This document shows positions 45,792-53,891 of a stretch of DNA of 64,000 nucleotides, in pieces (the stretch's first letter is position 1; each line of letters starts with the position of its first letter). The DNA is taken from assembly GCF_013044135.1 (NCBI RefSeq), contig NZ_JABEPP010000001.1:744001-808000 (forward strand). The letters are read 5' to 3'. The notes under the pieces were generated by a model that saw only the letters and a program-made list of their open reading frames with translations, did no database searches and was not told the DNA's origin. A program made the translations under genes and the position numbers. The stretch comes from Enterovirga aerilata. Its GTDB lineage: Bacteria; Pseudomonadota; Alphaproteobacteria; Rhizobiales; Beijerinckiaceae.

Positions 45792-46289
45792 TCACGCGCT
45801 CTCCCGGCAGGCTTGGCACTCGCCCTCCAGCTCGACCGCACGGCTGAGCGGCCTGAATCCGACTTGCGCGGCCGTGCCGGCAAGGTCGCGGGCGATCTCC
45901 GACGAGGCGAGCTCGTCGACATTGCCGCATACCGTGCAGACGAGGAACACCGTCGTCTCCCCGGCTCCGTGCTCGTGGTGGCAGGGCAGATATGTGTTGC
46001 GCACGGCGATCCGGTGGATCAGCCCCGCCTCCATCAGGAATTCCAGCGCGCGATAGACCGAGATCGGCGAGATGCGCCGCTCCCGCCCGAGCTGCTCGAC
46101 GAGATCGTAGGCCCCGAGCGGGGCCGCGCTCGCGGACAGCGCCTCGAAGACGCGCCGGCGCAGCGGCGTGAACTGAAGGCCCCTGTCGCGGCAGACCCGC
46201 TCGGCATGCGCGACGAGCTCCGCCGCGTCCTGCGGTCCGTGCGGGTGGTGATGATGCGCGCCCGCGGGCGGCGGCTGTTCCTTGCCCAT
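45792..46289 (-). CDS. zur: Zinc uptake regulator (Fur family)
   Basis: Fur-type repressor, 165 residues. The winged helix is around GLQFTPLRRRVFEALSAS and RRISPISVYRALEFLMEAG (recognition helix). The zinc sites are C118/C121 (VCTVCGN) and C158/C161 (CQACRES), plus His in LPCHHEHGAGE. The N-terminal His run (AHHHHPHG) adds metal-binding capacity. The divergent neighbour is a zinc-type ABC operon with a Zur-like operator between them, which supports the Zur assignment over Fur. The dimer should repress zinc import when zinc is sufficient. Confidence 0.9.
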   Translation of the reverse strand: MGKEQPPPAGAHHHHPHGPQDAAELVAHAERVCRDRGLQFTPLRRRVFEALSASAAPLGAYDLVEQLGRERRISPISVYRALEFLMEAGLIHRIAVRNTYLPCHHEHGAGETTVFLVCTVCGNVDELASSEIARDLAGTAAQVGFRPLSRAVELEGECQACRESA

Positions 46290-46411
46290 GGAGCCGATCC
46301 GGTCCTGTCCCGGTTACAATATTACAGCCCATGGCCCGCCAGGGCCACCCCATCGGACGGAAGGCCGCGCCCGTCCACAGGGGGTGCTGACGGCCGGTTC
46401 CGGGTCGTGTA

Positions 46412-46426
46412 TGTTATATCCTAACA
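46412..46426. promoter_or_regulatory. Zur-like operator
   Basis: The inverted repeat TGTTA-TATCC-TAACA lies about 48 bases before the GTG of the small ORF and about 185 bases before the zinc ATPase gene. It fits the GTTATnnnATAAC-type boxes bound by alphaproteobacterial Zur in form, though one half has CTAAC. It lies in an AT-rich island within very GC-rich DNA. It would place the ABC operon under zinc repression. Confidence 0.55.
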
Positions 46427-46459
46427 CTGCTGCTCCGCAGCCCCGATCCTGGTGACCCG

Positions 46460-46603
46460 GTGAACCCCACGACACGATCCCGTTCCGACCGGCGGAGCCA
46501 CGCCGCCGCCTCCCTGATGCTGCTCGGAGCGGGCGAGCGCCTCGCCATCTCGGTCCTCCTGTCCGGCGCGGCGTTCCTCGGTGTCGCTTGGGCGCTCGCC
46601 TGA
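46460..46603 (+). CDS. Possible small single-helix membrane protein, 47 aa
   Basis: An open frame from GTG 46460 to TGA 46601-46603. It has a basic Ser/Arg-rich N-terminus (NPTTRSRSDRRSHAAA) and one strong hydrophobic helix (AISVLLSGAAFLGVAWALA). It sits between the Zur-like box and the ATPase gene, whose ATG at 46611 follows 7 bases after its stop, so it would be the first gene of the operon. The ribosome site GATCCTGGTG is weak. It may be a small accessory subunit or only leader sequence. Confidence 0.45.
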   Translation: MNPTTRSRSDRRSHAAASLMLLGAGERLAISVLLSGAAFLGVAWALA

Positions 46604-46610
46604 ACCGGGC

Positions 46611-47390
46611 ATGACCTCGTCGGCGGCCGGAGGCACCGCGCCTGCGCTGACGTTTCGGGCCGCCTCCTTCGGCTATGGTGGCCGCCCGGCCATTCAGGGC
46701 GTTGACGGTGCGGTCATGCGCGGCGAGGTCCTGGCCCTCGTCGGGCCGAACGGCGCCGGCAAATCGACCCTGCTCAAGGGGATCGTCGGGGAGGCCGCGC
46801 GGCTCTCCGGCGATGTTGACCTGCACGGGCTGCGGGTGCGGGACCTCGCCTATCTGCCGCAGCAGCCCGAGATCGACCGGAGCTTTCCGATCACGGCGAT
46901 CGAATTCGCGGCGACCGGCCTGTGGCGCCGGCTCGGCGCCTTCGGCCGCTATCGGCCGGAGCACCGCGCCGAAGTTGCCGACGCGCTCGCCCGCGTCGGC
47001 CTCGCCGCGCTGGAGGGCAGCCTCATCGGCGCGCTCTCCGGCGGGCAGATGCAGCGCCTGCTCTTCGCCCGCACCCTCCTGCAGGATGCGCCGCTGATCC
47101 TGCTCGACGAGCCCTTCACGGGGATCGATGCCGCGACCGAGGCCGATCTCCTCGGCATCGTCGGGCTCTGGCGGGAGCAGGGGCGCACGGTGGTCGCGGC
47201 GCTGCACGACCTTGCGCAGGTGCGGGCGGCCTTCCCGCGCGCGCTCCTGGTCGCGGGGCGCGTGATCGCCTGGGGCGACACGGCCGCGGTGCTGACGGCC
47301 GGGAACCTTGCGCGGGCGAACGGGCGCGAGCTCGCGCCGCCCGCCGATCCGGCCGCCGATGCGGCGCTCGCGGCCCTGGGCGCGACGTGA
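46611..47390 (+). CDS. Zinc/manganese-type ABC transporter ATP-binding protein
   Basis: ATPase subunit, 259 residues, of a metal ABC importer (AztA/ZnuC type). Walker A is VGPNGAGKSTLLKG (about 44-57), signature LSGGQMQRLLFAR, Walker B LILLDEPFTGID, and the switch His is in ALHDLAQV. It starts at ATG 46611; a more upstream non-ATG start is less likely. Its stop overlaps the permease start (GTGA). The Zur gene and Zur box next door point to zinc. Confidence 0.92.
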   Translation: MTSSAAGGTAPALTFRAASFGYGGRPAIQGVDGAVMRGEVLALVGPNGAGKSTLLKGIVGEAARLSGDVDLHGLRVRDLAYLPQQPEIDRSFPITAIEFAATGLWRRLGAFGRYRPEHRAEVADALARVGLAALEGSLIGALSGGQMQRLLFARTLLQDAPLILLDEPFTGIDAATEADLLGIVGLWREQGRTVVAALHDLAQVRAAFPRALLVAGRVIAWGDTAAVLTAGNLARANGRELAPPADPAADAALAALGAT

Positions 47391-48238
47391 CCGAATTCCT
47401 CCTGGGCCCCTTCATCGAGTTTGCGTTCATGCGGCGGGCCCTCATGGGCTGCCTCGCGCTCTCGCTCAGCGCCCCCCCGATCGGCGTCTTCCTGACGCTC
47501 CGGCGCATGAGCCTGATGAGCGATGCGATGAGCCACGCCATCCTGCCGGGTGCGGCGATCGGCTTCCTGGTGAGCGGGCTCTCGCTCCCGGCCATGACGA
47601 TCGGCGGGCTCGCAGCCGGGCTCGCGGTGGCGCTGCTGTCCGGGGTCGTCACCCGGGCGACTCTCCTGAAGGAGGATGCCAGCCTCGCGGCCTTCTACCT
47701 CGTCTCGATCGCGCTCGGCGTGCTCCTGGTCTCGCTCAGGGGCTCGAGCATCGATCTCCTCCACATCCTGTTCGGCACGGTCCTGGCCCTCGACGACGCC
47801 GCGCTCGTCCTCATCGGCGCGATCTCCGCCACGACGCTCGTCTGGCTCGCGCTCGCCTACCGGCCGCTCGTCATCGAATGCGTCGATCCGCTCTTCCTGC
47901 GCCTCTCGGGTAGGGCGAGCACGGTCACGCATCTCTCGTTCCTGGCCGTCGTGGTGCTGAACCTCGTCGGCGGTTTCCAGGCGCTCGGGACGCTGCTCGC
48001 GGTCGGGATCATGCTCCTGCCGGCCGTCATCGCCCGCTTCTGGGCGGCGACGTTGTCCGGCCTCCTGCCGGTCGCGGTCGGGGCGGCGGCCCTGTCGAGC
48101 TATGCCGGCCTGCTTCTCGCCTATCACCGCGACCTGCCGCCCGGCCCGGCGATCGTGCTCACGGCCGGCGTGATCTACGCCGTCTCCATCCTGTTCGGCC
48201 GGCAGGGCGGCCTCGCCTGGCGGATCCGGAGAGCGTGA
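47387..48238 (+). CDS. Zinc-type ABC transporter permease
   Basis: Inner-membrane permease, 283 residues, about eight helices, of the ABC-3 (ZnuB/AztB) family. FMRRALMGCLALSLSAPPIG at the start, LMSDAMSHAILPGAAIGFLV (the conserved region facing the ATPase) and the long GVLLVSLRGSSIDLLHILFG segment are typical. It begins at GTG 47387 overlapping the ATPase stop by four bases. The binding protein (AztC/ZnuA) that would deliver zinc is not adjacent; it must be encoded elsewhere. Confidence 0.92.
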   Translation: MTEFLLGPFIEFAFMRRALMGCLALSLSAPPIGVFLTLRRMSLMSDAMSHAILPGAAIGFLVSGLSLPAMTIGGLAAGLAVALLSGVVTRATLLKEDASLAAFYLVSIALGVLLVSLRGSSIDLLHILFGTVLALDDAALVLIGAISATTLVWLALAYRPLVIECVDPLFLRLSGRASTVTHLSFLAVVVLNLVGGFQALGTLLAVGIMLLPAVIARFWAATLSGLLPVAVGAAALSSYAGLLLAYHRDLPPGPAIVLTAGVIYAVSILFGRQGGLAWRIRRA

Positions 48239-48269
48239 CGGGCGGCAGCCTGGCTGCGGCCTCGCCCGT
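48238..48269. terminator. Nested hairpin between convergent genes
   Basis: ACGGGC and GCCCGT enclose an inner GCAGC/GCTGC stem just after the permease stop and 8 bases before the end of the TPR gene on the other strand. It lacks a T run in either direction, so it is a weak candidate terminator or 3' stabiliser. Confidence 0.35.
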
Positions 48270-48277
48270 TCGCGCCG

Positions 48278-49888
48278 TCAATTGGCGAGGTAGCGCTTCG
48301 CCGCCTCGATCTCCGGGCGCCCCGTGTCGGCCTTTGCGGCGAGATGCGTGAGCTGCATATAGTAGCGCTTCGCGTTCTCGGGATCGCCTGCGAGTTCCGC
48401 CGCGCGCGCCGCACCATAGACCGCCCGGAAGCGGTTCGGCTCGGTCTTCTGCACGGCGAGGAACTCGCGGAACGCGTCCGCCGGACGATCCAGCTCCAGC
48501 AGCATTTCCGCCAGGAGCTCGCGCGCCGGCGCGAGGGGACCCGGCGTGATGACGTGCTTCTCCGTCCGGCTCTCGCGGTCGGCCGCCTGCCGGAGCCCGT
48601 CGAGCGCAGCCTCGCGGCGGCCGCGCGCGAACTCCGCCCAGGCCTCCGCCGTCTCGCGCTGGATGTCCACCTGCTCGGCCCAGTAGCCATCCCTGCCGCG
48701 CAGGCCTTCCGCGATGGCCTTCAGCGCGGCGATGTCGGCCCCCGCCTCCTCGGGCTTCCCGGCGCGCGCGAAGGCGACCGCGCGGGCGAAGTGGGTGAGG
48801 GCCTCCGTATAGGGGAAGCTCGATTTCCGCGGCGTCAGCGCCGCCGCTTCGTCCCAGGCCCCCCGTTCCATCACGAACCGGGCCGGCATGGCCGCGAGCC
48901 CGAAATAGGCGCTGTTGCGGGCCGAGGAGGGCAGCACGGCGTAGCGAGCGGCGCTCTCGATGATGCGCCGCGCCGCCTCGACCTGCCCGAGCTGGAGCTG
49001 AGCATAGACCATGTAGTCGTAGGCATGGAGCTCGTCGCTCGGCGAAGCGTCCTTGCGGGCGGCCTCGGCCGAACGCGCATTCATGGCGACGGACTGCTCC
49101 CAGCGGCCCACCCGGGTGAAGATGTGGGACGGCATGTGGAGCGCATGCGGCGCGTCGGGCGCGATTTCGGCGTAGCGCTCGGCCGCCGTGAGACCCCGCT
49201 CGGCGAGGGACGGGAAGTCGTAGGTATGGACCAGGTAATGCGCGACGCCGGGATGCTCCGGCTGCCGCGTCCATTCGGCCTCCAGGATCTCGGCCGCCTT
49301 GAGCGGCTTGGCGTAGGTCTTGTCCGTCGGCGAGGCCGCGACGTTGAGCGCAAGCGCATAGAAGATCCGCGCCTCCGGATCGTCCGGGAATCGCGCCGCC
49401 AGGCCCTCCATGGCCTTCTCGTAGGCGGCGACCCGCGTCCGGTGGTCCTTCGTGTCGTGGTCTCGGTAGAAGACGAGCAGCGCCTCCAGGTAGCCGCGCT
49501 CGCGCTCGGTCCTGGCGCCGATCGTCATGGCCTGTTCGAGCGCCTTCAGGCCCTCGGCCAGGTTGCGAGGAGTGGGCGGGCTGAACGGGTTGTTGAGCTG
49601 GGCCATGGCGTAGCCCCAATGCGCCATGACGCAGGACGGGTCGCGGGCCAGCACCGCCCGGAACTTGTCGGCGGCGGCCTGGTACCAGAAGGAATGCTGC
49701 AGCTTCATGCCCTCGTCAAAGAGGGGCTGCGCCTCGGCCGAGCAGGTGACCGGGAAATGCACCCTGCCGAGCGCCTGGTGGGCATGGCCGTCATGCTGGG
49801 CCAGAGCCGTGGAGGAGAGGAGAGCGGCGAAGGCGGCGCCGAGCAACCAGCGCGCCTCGTGCCGCGATGCGATCGCGACCATGGGCAT
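48278..49888 (-). CDS. Secreted TPR-repeat protein
   Basis: Exported helical-repeat protein, 536 residues. A signal peptide spans about residues 1-31 (LGAAFAALLSSTALAQ), followed by HDGHAHQALGRVHF. TPR-like helical hairpins run through the rest: QHSFWYQAAADKFRAVLARD, MAHWGYAMAQL, AERERGYLEALL-type segments and a C-terminal pair around ELLAEMLLELDRPADAFREF. The conserved HMPSHIFTRVGRWEQSV block is typical of a bacterial family annotated only as tetratricopeptide proteins. Likely a periplasmic scaffold; the His-rich start may bind metal (inference). No partner is identified nearby. Confidence 0.85.
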   Translation of the reverse strand: MPMVAIASRHEARWLLGAAFAALLSSTALAQHDGHAHQALGRVHFPVTCSAEAQPLFDEGMKLQHSFWYQAAADKFRAVLARDPSCVMAHWGYAMAQLNNPFSPPTPRNLAEGLKALEQAMTIGARTERERGYLEALLVFYRDHDTKDHRTRVAAYEKAMEGLAARFPDDPEARIFYALALNVAASPTDKTYAKPLKAAEILEAEWTRQPEHPGVAHYLVHTYDFPSLAERGLTAAERYAEIAPDAPHALHMPSHIFTRVGRWEQSVAMNARSAEAARKDASPSDELHAYDYMVYAQLQLGQVEAARRIIESAARYAVLPSSARNSAYFGLAAMPARFVMERGAWDEAAALTPRKSSFPYTEALTHFARAVAFARAGKPEEAGADIAALKAIAEGLRGRDGYWAEQVDIQRETAEAWAEFARGRREAALDGLRQAADRESRTEKHVITPGPLAPARELLAEMLLELDRPADAFREFLAVQKTEPNRFRAVYGAARAAELAGDPENAKRYYMQLTHLAAKADTGRPEIEAAKRYLAN

Positions 49889-50094
49889 TCTCCGATCGGT
49901 ACGGTTCGAATGGCCCGATAGAGCTGGGCAAGGTCTTGCGGCGCTTCAGGTTCGATGCCCCGCCGCCAACGCGCTTATGCGAGGTGGGAGTTTACACCGG
50001 CGGACGGGCATGTCCACGAGCGCAAGCCGAGCCGCCGGCGCGGCGATGATCAAGGCCGTCGCGGCCGTCGCGGGAAACCGTAAGGCGCCAGGCG

Positions 50095-50751
50095 CTATCT
50101 CCGGCGGATGCGCCAGACCCGGGACAGCTTGATCTCCGTGTCCTCCAGCTCGCGCGTGACCCTGACGCGGTACTGCGCGATCTGCTCGATCTTGTCCTTC
50201 GGCAGATAGGAGCGGCCCGGATCTCCGATGAGCACGGTCGCGCCGCGCTGCTCCAGAGCGGAAAGCCAGGGCCAGATGCGGTCGGACATGTCCCGCTCGT
50301 AGAAGGCGTCGCCCGTCAGCACGACCTCCCAGCCCTCGTCCGTGCCGACGAGGTCGGCGAGGCGCGGCCTTACGCCGACCCCGTTCGCCTCGGCGTTGAT
50401 CGCGATCGCCGCGGCCGCGAACGCGTCGATATCGGCCGCCTCGACCTCCCGCGCCCCGGCCATGGCGGCCGCGATCGCGACGAGGCCCGAACCCGAGGCG
50501 ACGTCCAGCACCCTCCGTCCCCGCACGAGGCTCGGATTGTCGAGGATGTAGCGCGCGAGCGCCTGCCCGCCGGCCCAGGCGAAGGCCCAGAAGGGAGGCG
50601 GAAGCCCCATCTCGCCGAGTTCCTCCTCGGTCTTCTGCCACAGCGCCGTCGCCTCCTCCGCGACATGGAGGCGAATCTCCGGGGCATGCGGCACCGGCAG
50701 CAGCCGGGTCTCGCTCCGGATGAACGCCGCCCTGTCCACGATCCGGGTCAC
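50095..50751 (-). CDS. Class I SAM-dependent methyltransferase (ETFB/PrmA-like)
   Basis: Rossmann-fold methyltransferase of 218 residues. Motif I is VLDVASGSGLVAIAAAMAGA (about 86-105), followed by the acidic AADID; the post-I region WEVVLTGDAFYERDMSD and the late LIGDPGRSYLPKDKIE block match the ETF-beta lysine methyltransferase-like group, which modifies a protein lysine. It starts at GTG 50751 overlapping the glycosyltransferase stop (GTGA), so the pair is coupled. The protein substrate is inferred only from similarity. Confidence 0.85.
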   Translation of the reverse strand: MTRIVDRAAFIRSETRLLPVPHAPEIRLHVAEEATALWQKTEEELGEMGLPPPFWAFAWAGGQALARYILDNPSLVRGRRVLDVASGSGLVAIAAAMAGAREVEAADIDAFAAAAIAINAEANGVGVRPRLADLVGTDEGWEVVLTGDAFYERDMSDRIWPWLSALEQRGATVLIGDPGRSYLPKDKIEQIAQYRVRVTRELEDTEIKLSRVWRIRRR

Positions 50752-51812
50752 GCGGGAGCCCCGGCCAGCATGGCGCGGTAGAGCGCCTTCGCGCGCTCGG
50801 CTGCGTCCCGCTCGGTCCAGCCGTGGAGCACCCGCGCCCGGGAGGCCGCGCCCATGCGCGGCAGGAGGACGGGATCCTCCGCGAAACGCCGGAAAGCCGC
50901 GGCCAGCGCGGCCGGATCGTCCGGCGCCACCAGAAGGCCCTCCTGGTCGTCCGTGATGAAGTCGCGGCGGCCCGGGATGTCGGTCGCGACGAGCGGCCGG
51001 CCGCAGGCCGCCGCCTCGAGCAGCATGTCGGGCACGCCCTCGCCCGCCCGGGAGGGCATGCAGGCGAGATGGTGCTCCGCCCAGAGCGTCGCCGGCTCCG
51101 GCGCCACCGGCTGCCACCTGATCCCAGGCTGCGCGGCCCAGCCCCGCAGCGTCTCCGGCCGGAGGGCCTGCGGCGGCGCGCCGGCCTCTCCTCCGACCAG
51201 CGTGAGCTCCACGTCTAGGCCGCCCTCCCGGGCGATCCGGACCGCTTCGACCGCGACGTCGACCGCCATGGCCCGGAGCAGCGGACCGGCGACCGCGACC
51301 CGCAGCGGCGGCGCCGCAGGCATCGGCGGGGGCCGCAGCCCCTCGGCATCCACCCCGGATAGACGGATTATCGCCACGGCGCCGTCGCGCGGGTCGAAGC
51401 GCAGCGCCCGCGCGCCGCCCTCCGTCCCGAACAGGTAGCGCGTCCGGGGGCTGCGGAGGACGCGGCCGAGCAGGAACGCGGCGCCCCGCCGGGCCGCCCG
51501 CCCGGCAAGCCGCGGGTGCGGGAGCCAATCGCCGGCTCCCCCGATCCCGAAGACGCGCCTGTCGATCCCGGCCAGCAGGCAGGCGGCGCCGCCGACCAGG
51601 CTCGCCCGCAGCCCGATGCAGTGGACGAGGTCCGGCCCGGCGGCCTTCAGGGCCGCCGCGATCTGCCCGGCCGCATAGCCGGAGGCGAGTGGGTTCAGGC
51701 CGGGCGGGACGGTCTCGATCGCGTCCGCCGCGAGCCCGAGTTCCGCCGCGGCCCGCAGGAGAGCCGCCGGAACGGGGGCGTCTGCGACCACGAAGGCGAT
51801 GCGGCCGCCCAT
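50748..51812 (-). CDS. Glycosyltransferase, GT4-like
   Basis: GT-B glycosyltransferase of 354 residues. It opens GGRIAFVVADAPVPAALLRA with an N-terminal Rossmann half, and the C-terminal half has the GT4 marks: LTLVGGEAG, LACMPSRAGEGVPDMLLEAA with the nucleotide-sugar-binding Glu pair, and GRPLVATDIPGRRDFI. It transfers a sugar to a lipid, protein or polysaccharide acceptor. Starts at ATG 51812. It overlaps the methyltransferase gene and lies 47 bases downstream of the MBL hydrolase; no polysaccharide cluster surrounds it. Confidence 0.85.
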   Translation of the reverse strand: MGGRIAFVVADAPVPAALLRAAAELGLAADAIETVPPGLNPLASGYAAGQIAAALKAAGPDLVHCIGLRASLVGGAACLLAGIDRRVFGIGGAGDWLPHPRLAGRAARRGAAFLLGRVLRSPRTRYLFGTEGGARALRFDPRDGAVAIIRLSGVDAEGLRPPPMPAAPPLRVAVAGPLLRAMAVDVAVEAVRIAREGGLDVELTLVGGEAGAPPQALRPETLRGWAAQPGIRWQPVAPEPATLWAEHHLACMPSRAGEGVPDMLLEAAACGRPLVATDIPGRRDFITDDQEGLLVAPDDPAALAAAFRRFAEDPVLLPRMGAASRARVLHGWTERDAAERAKALYRAMLAGAPA

Positions 51813-51859
51813 CACGGCATCATCGCAGGTCGGCCGCTCGGGCCGCGCCGCCGCACCCG

Positions 51860-52498
51860 CTAGCGGAGGAACGGGTTGGTCAGCCGTTCCTCCCCCACGG
51901 TCGAGCCGGGCCCGTGGCCCGGCAGGAAGGACACGTCGTCGCCGAGCGGCAGGATCTTCTCCCGGATGGAGCGGAGCAGGGTCTCGTGGCTCCCGCCCGG
52001 CAGGTCGGTGCGGCCGACCGAGCCGCGGAACAGGACGTCGCCCATGAAGGCGAAGCGCAGGCTCGGCGCGAAGAAGACGACGCTGCCCGGCGAGTGGCCC
52101 GGGCAATGCAGCACGTCGAAGGTCACGCCCGCGATCTCGATCGTGTCGCCGTCCGCCAGGAAGCGGTCCGGCGCCACGTTGCGGACCCCGTCGAGGCCGT
52201 ATTGCCGGCCCTGCAGCTCGAGCCGGGCGAGGAGCGGCGCATCACCCTCGTGCGGACCCACGATCTCGACCCCGATCTCGTCCCTGAGTTCGGCGGCCGC
52301 GCCCGCATGGTCGATATGGCCGTGCGTCAGGAGGATCGCCTCCAGGGTCACGCCCGCCCGGTCGACCGCCTGGCGGATCACGTCGAGATCGCCGCCCGGA
52401 TCGATCACGACGCCCCGCCGGGTCGCCTGCGACCAGGCGATGGAGCAGTTCTGCTGGAAAGGCGTCACCGGGACGACCTGGACGGCGAAATCGGGCAT
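51860..52498 (-). CDS. MBL-fold metallo-hydrolase (glyoxalase II-like)
   Basis: Metallo-beta-lactamase fold enzyme, 212 residues. The metal motif LLTHGHIDHAGAAAE (about 58-72) is complete, followed by CPGHSPGSVVFF, FMGDVLFRGSVGRTDLPGG (bridging Asp) and LPGHGPGSTVGEER. It matches the YcbL/glyoxalase-II-like class that hydrolyses thioesters such as S-lactoylglutathione. ATG 52498 is chosen. Cytosolic. Confidence 0.92.
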   Translation of the reverse strand: MPDFAVQVVPVTPFQQNCSIAWSQATRRGVVIDPGGDLDVIRQAVDRAGVTLEAILLTHGHIDHAGAAAELRDEIGVEIVGPHEGDAPLLARLELQGRQYGLDGVRNVAPDRFLADGDTIEIAGVTFDVLHCPGHSPGSVVFFAPSLRFAFMGDVLFRGSVGRTDLPGGSHETLLRSIREKILPLGDDVSFLPGHGPGSTVGEERLTNPFLR

Positions 52499-52585
52499 CG
52501 GGCTCTCTGGGCGGGACGGGGCGCGCCGGTCGGCCCATCGCCTATCCCAGCTTGCCGCGACGACCAAGCGCCCGGGCTCGCCGGC

Positions 52586-53032
52586 TCAGCGGGCCGGCAC
52601 CACCTGCGGCATCGCGATCCCGGTCGCGGCGGGGCGGGTGCGGGCGGAGAGGATCGAAACCGTGATCAGCCCGCCGATCATGCCGATATGCTCGGCCGCC
52701 GTGTGGAAGGCGTGCAGTGCCGCCGGGCCCTGCATCGTCCAGAAATGGTGCACGATCGGGATGGTCAAGGCCGTGAATATGCCGAGAGCGCCGGCGCCCA
52801 GCCAGACGTGGCGGCCGGCGATGATGAGGCCTGCTCCGACGAGCTGGGTGACAAGGACCGCGACGTTGAAGAGGATCGCGGGCTCCAGCCCGAACTGGCG
52901 CATGTCGGCGACGCCGGCGGAGAAGTTGATCAGCTTGTCGAGCCCGCTTCCCCAGAACGGGAAGGTGAGGATGATACGCGCCGCCAAGGCGAGGGCGCGA
53001 TGGCTCAGCAGCGTCTGGATGGCCTGGGGCAT
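52586..53032 (-). CDS. DoxX family membrane protein
   Basis: Four-helix inner-membrane protein, 148 residues. It opens with an amphipathic start then LALAARIILTFPFWGSGLDKL, with LVTQLVGAGLIIAGRHVWLGA and IGMIGGLITVSIL as further helices. DoxX relatives are linked to quinone or thiosulfate redox chemistry or stress; no partner oxidase is next to it. Ends 87 bases before the MBL gene. Confidence 0.85.
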   Translation of the reverse strand: MPQAIQTLLSHRALALAARIILTFPFWGSGLDKLINFSAGVADMRQFGLEPAILFNVAVLVTQLVGAGLIIAGRHVWLGAGALGIFTALTIPIVHHFWTMQGPAALHAFHTAAEHIGMIGGLITVSILSARTRPAATGIAMPQVVPAR

Positions 53033-53134
53033 GGACGGTGTCTCCGCTCGGAGCGCGCGGGGCGCGCCTCGGGCGCCGGAGGTAGCCCGTCCCGATTTCG
53101 GGGGTGTTGCACCCCTGTTTCGGCCTGAAACGAG

Positions 53135-53162
53135 CGGGAGTGCCGGCGGGCCGGCACTCCCG
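53135..53162 (-). terminator. Hairpin after the GCG-type secreted gene
   Basis: CGGGAGTGCCGG and CCGGCACTCCCG form a 12-bp perfect stem with a CGGG loop, starting within ten bases of the gene's stop on the minus strand. It is followed on that strand by CTCGTTTC, a short T run, so it probably works as a terminator. Confidence 0.65.
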
Positions 53163-53170
53163 TCAGGGCC

Positions 53171-53467
53171 TCAGCGGCAGACGCGGCGCGGGCCCCACGG
53201 GGTATGCCGCACCCAGCAGCGGCGCGGGCCCCAGCCGGGGCCGCGGAAGCCCGGGCCCGGGCCGTAATAGCCGCGGCGCATCGGACGGCAGTAGCCGCCG
53301 GGGCCGCGGGCGAAGCCGGGGCCGCAGCCCTGGGCGACGCGCTCGATCAGGCCCGACCCGGCAAGATCGGCGGCGGGGGCGGCCGGAGCGGCGCTGGCCG
53401 CCGAGGCGAGGCCCATGCCGCCGGCCACGAGCGCGGCCGCGCCGATCATCTTGAGATTGAAGCTCAT
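53171..53467 (-). CDS. GCG-type Gly/Cys/Arg-rich secreted protein, 98 aa
   Basis: Signal peptide MSFNLKMIGAAALVAGGMGL ... SAASA, then an Ala/Pro linker and the block QGCGPGFARGPGGYCRPMRR followed by Gly/Pro/Arg-rich repeats and RRCWVRHTPWGPRR. The GCGxGxxRGPxGxC segment is the mark of a protein group common in Methylobacterium-like Hyphomicrobiales (GCG_CRPN prefix-to-repeats type). Four cysteines may pair in the periplasm. ATG 53467 is the signal-peptide start. Function unknown; the terminator is immediately downstream. Confidence 0.8.
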   Translation of the reverse strand: MSFNLKMIGAAALVAGGMGLASAASAAPAAPAADLAGSGLIERVAQGCGPGFARGPGGYCRPMRRGYYGPGPGFRGPGWGPRRCWVRHTPWGPRRVCR

Positions 53468-53891
53468 CCGTTTCTCCCTTGAGCCCCCGATAACGGCCAA
53501 GACGGCCGTCGGGTCCCATCCATCAGGCCGCAGGTGCGTTTACGCCCGCATGAGCGGCACGTGACGTTTTGGTCAGGGTGATGAAGGCGAGATGAACGGC
53601 CGAGCTTCGGGGCCCGAGCCGCGGAAGCCGGGGAGCGGGCGGGCACGCGCCGTCCTTCCCCGGCCCGGCACGGGTCGGTCGGACGGGCGTGACCGGACAT
53701 GGCGCACTCGGTTGCCGAGTCCGATCGCCTGACGTATGCGGTCGCGCGAGGCCGACGCAGCCTGCCGCTCGCCCCCGCAAGGGGATGGTGAAAGCGTCAT
53801 CCATGCCCCCGCATCGCATTTCTCCTTCCGGAGGGCGGCTGCGTCAGCAATGCGAGCCCTGACGATCGTTCGCCTCCATCGAGGAAGGCAC
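53468..53891. other. Intergenic region of 424 bases
   Basis: The gap between divergent genes. Open frames on both strands exist but translate to low-complexity Arg/Pro/Ala sequence with no homology or ribosome site. It should hold the promoters of both neighbours. A moderately AT-rich patch (around GTGACGTTTTGGTCAGGGTGAT) at about 53560-53582 is the likeliest promoter zone. No repeat or RNA gene is recognised. Confidence 0.4.

Noticed and set aside
46581-46610. Earlier non-ATG start of the zinc ATPase
   Set aside because: It would overlap the small upstream frame and adds ten unmatched residues; ATG 46611 is adequate.
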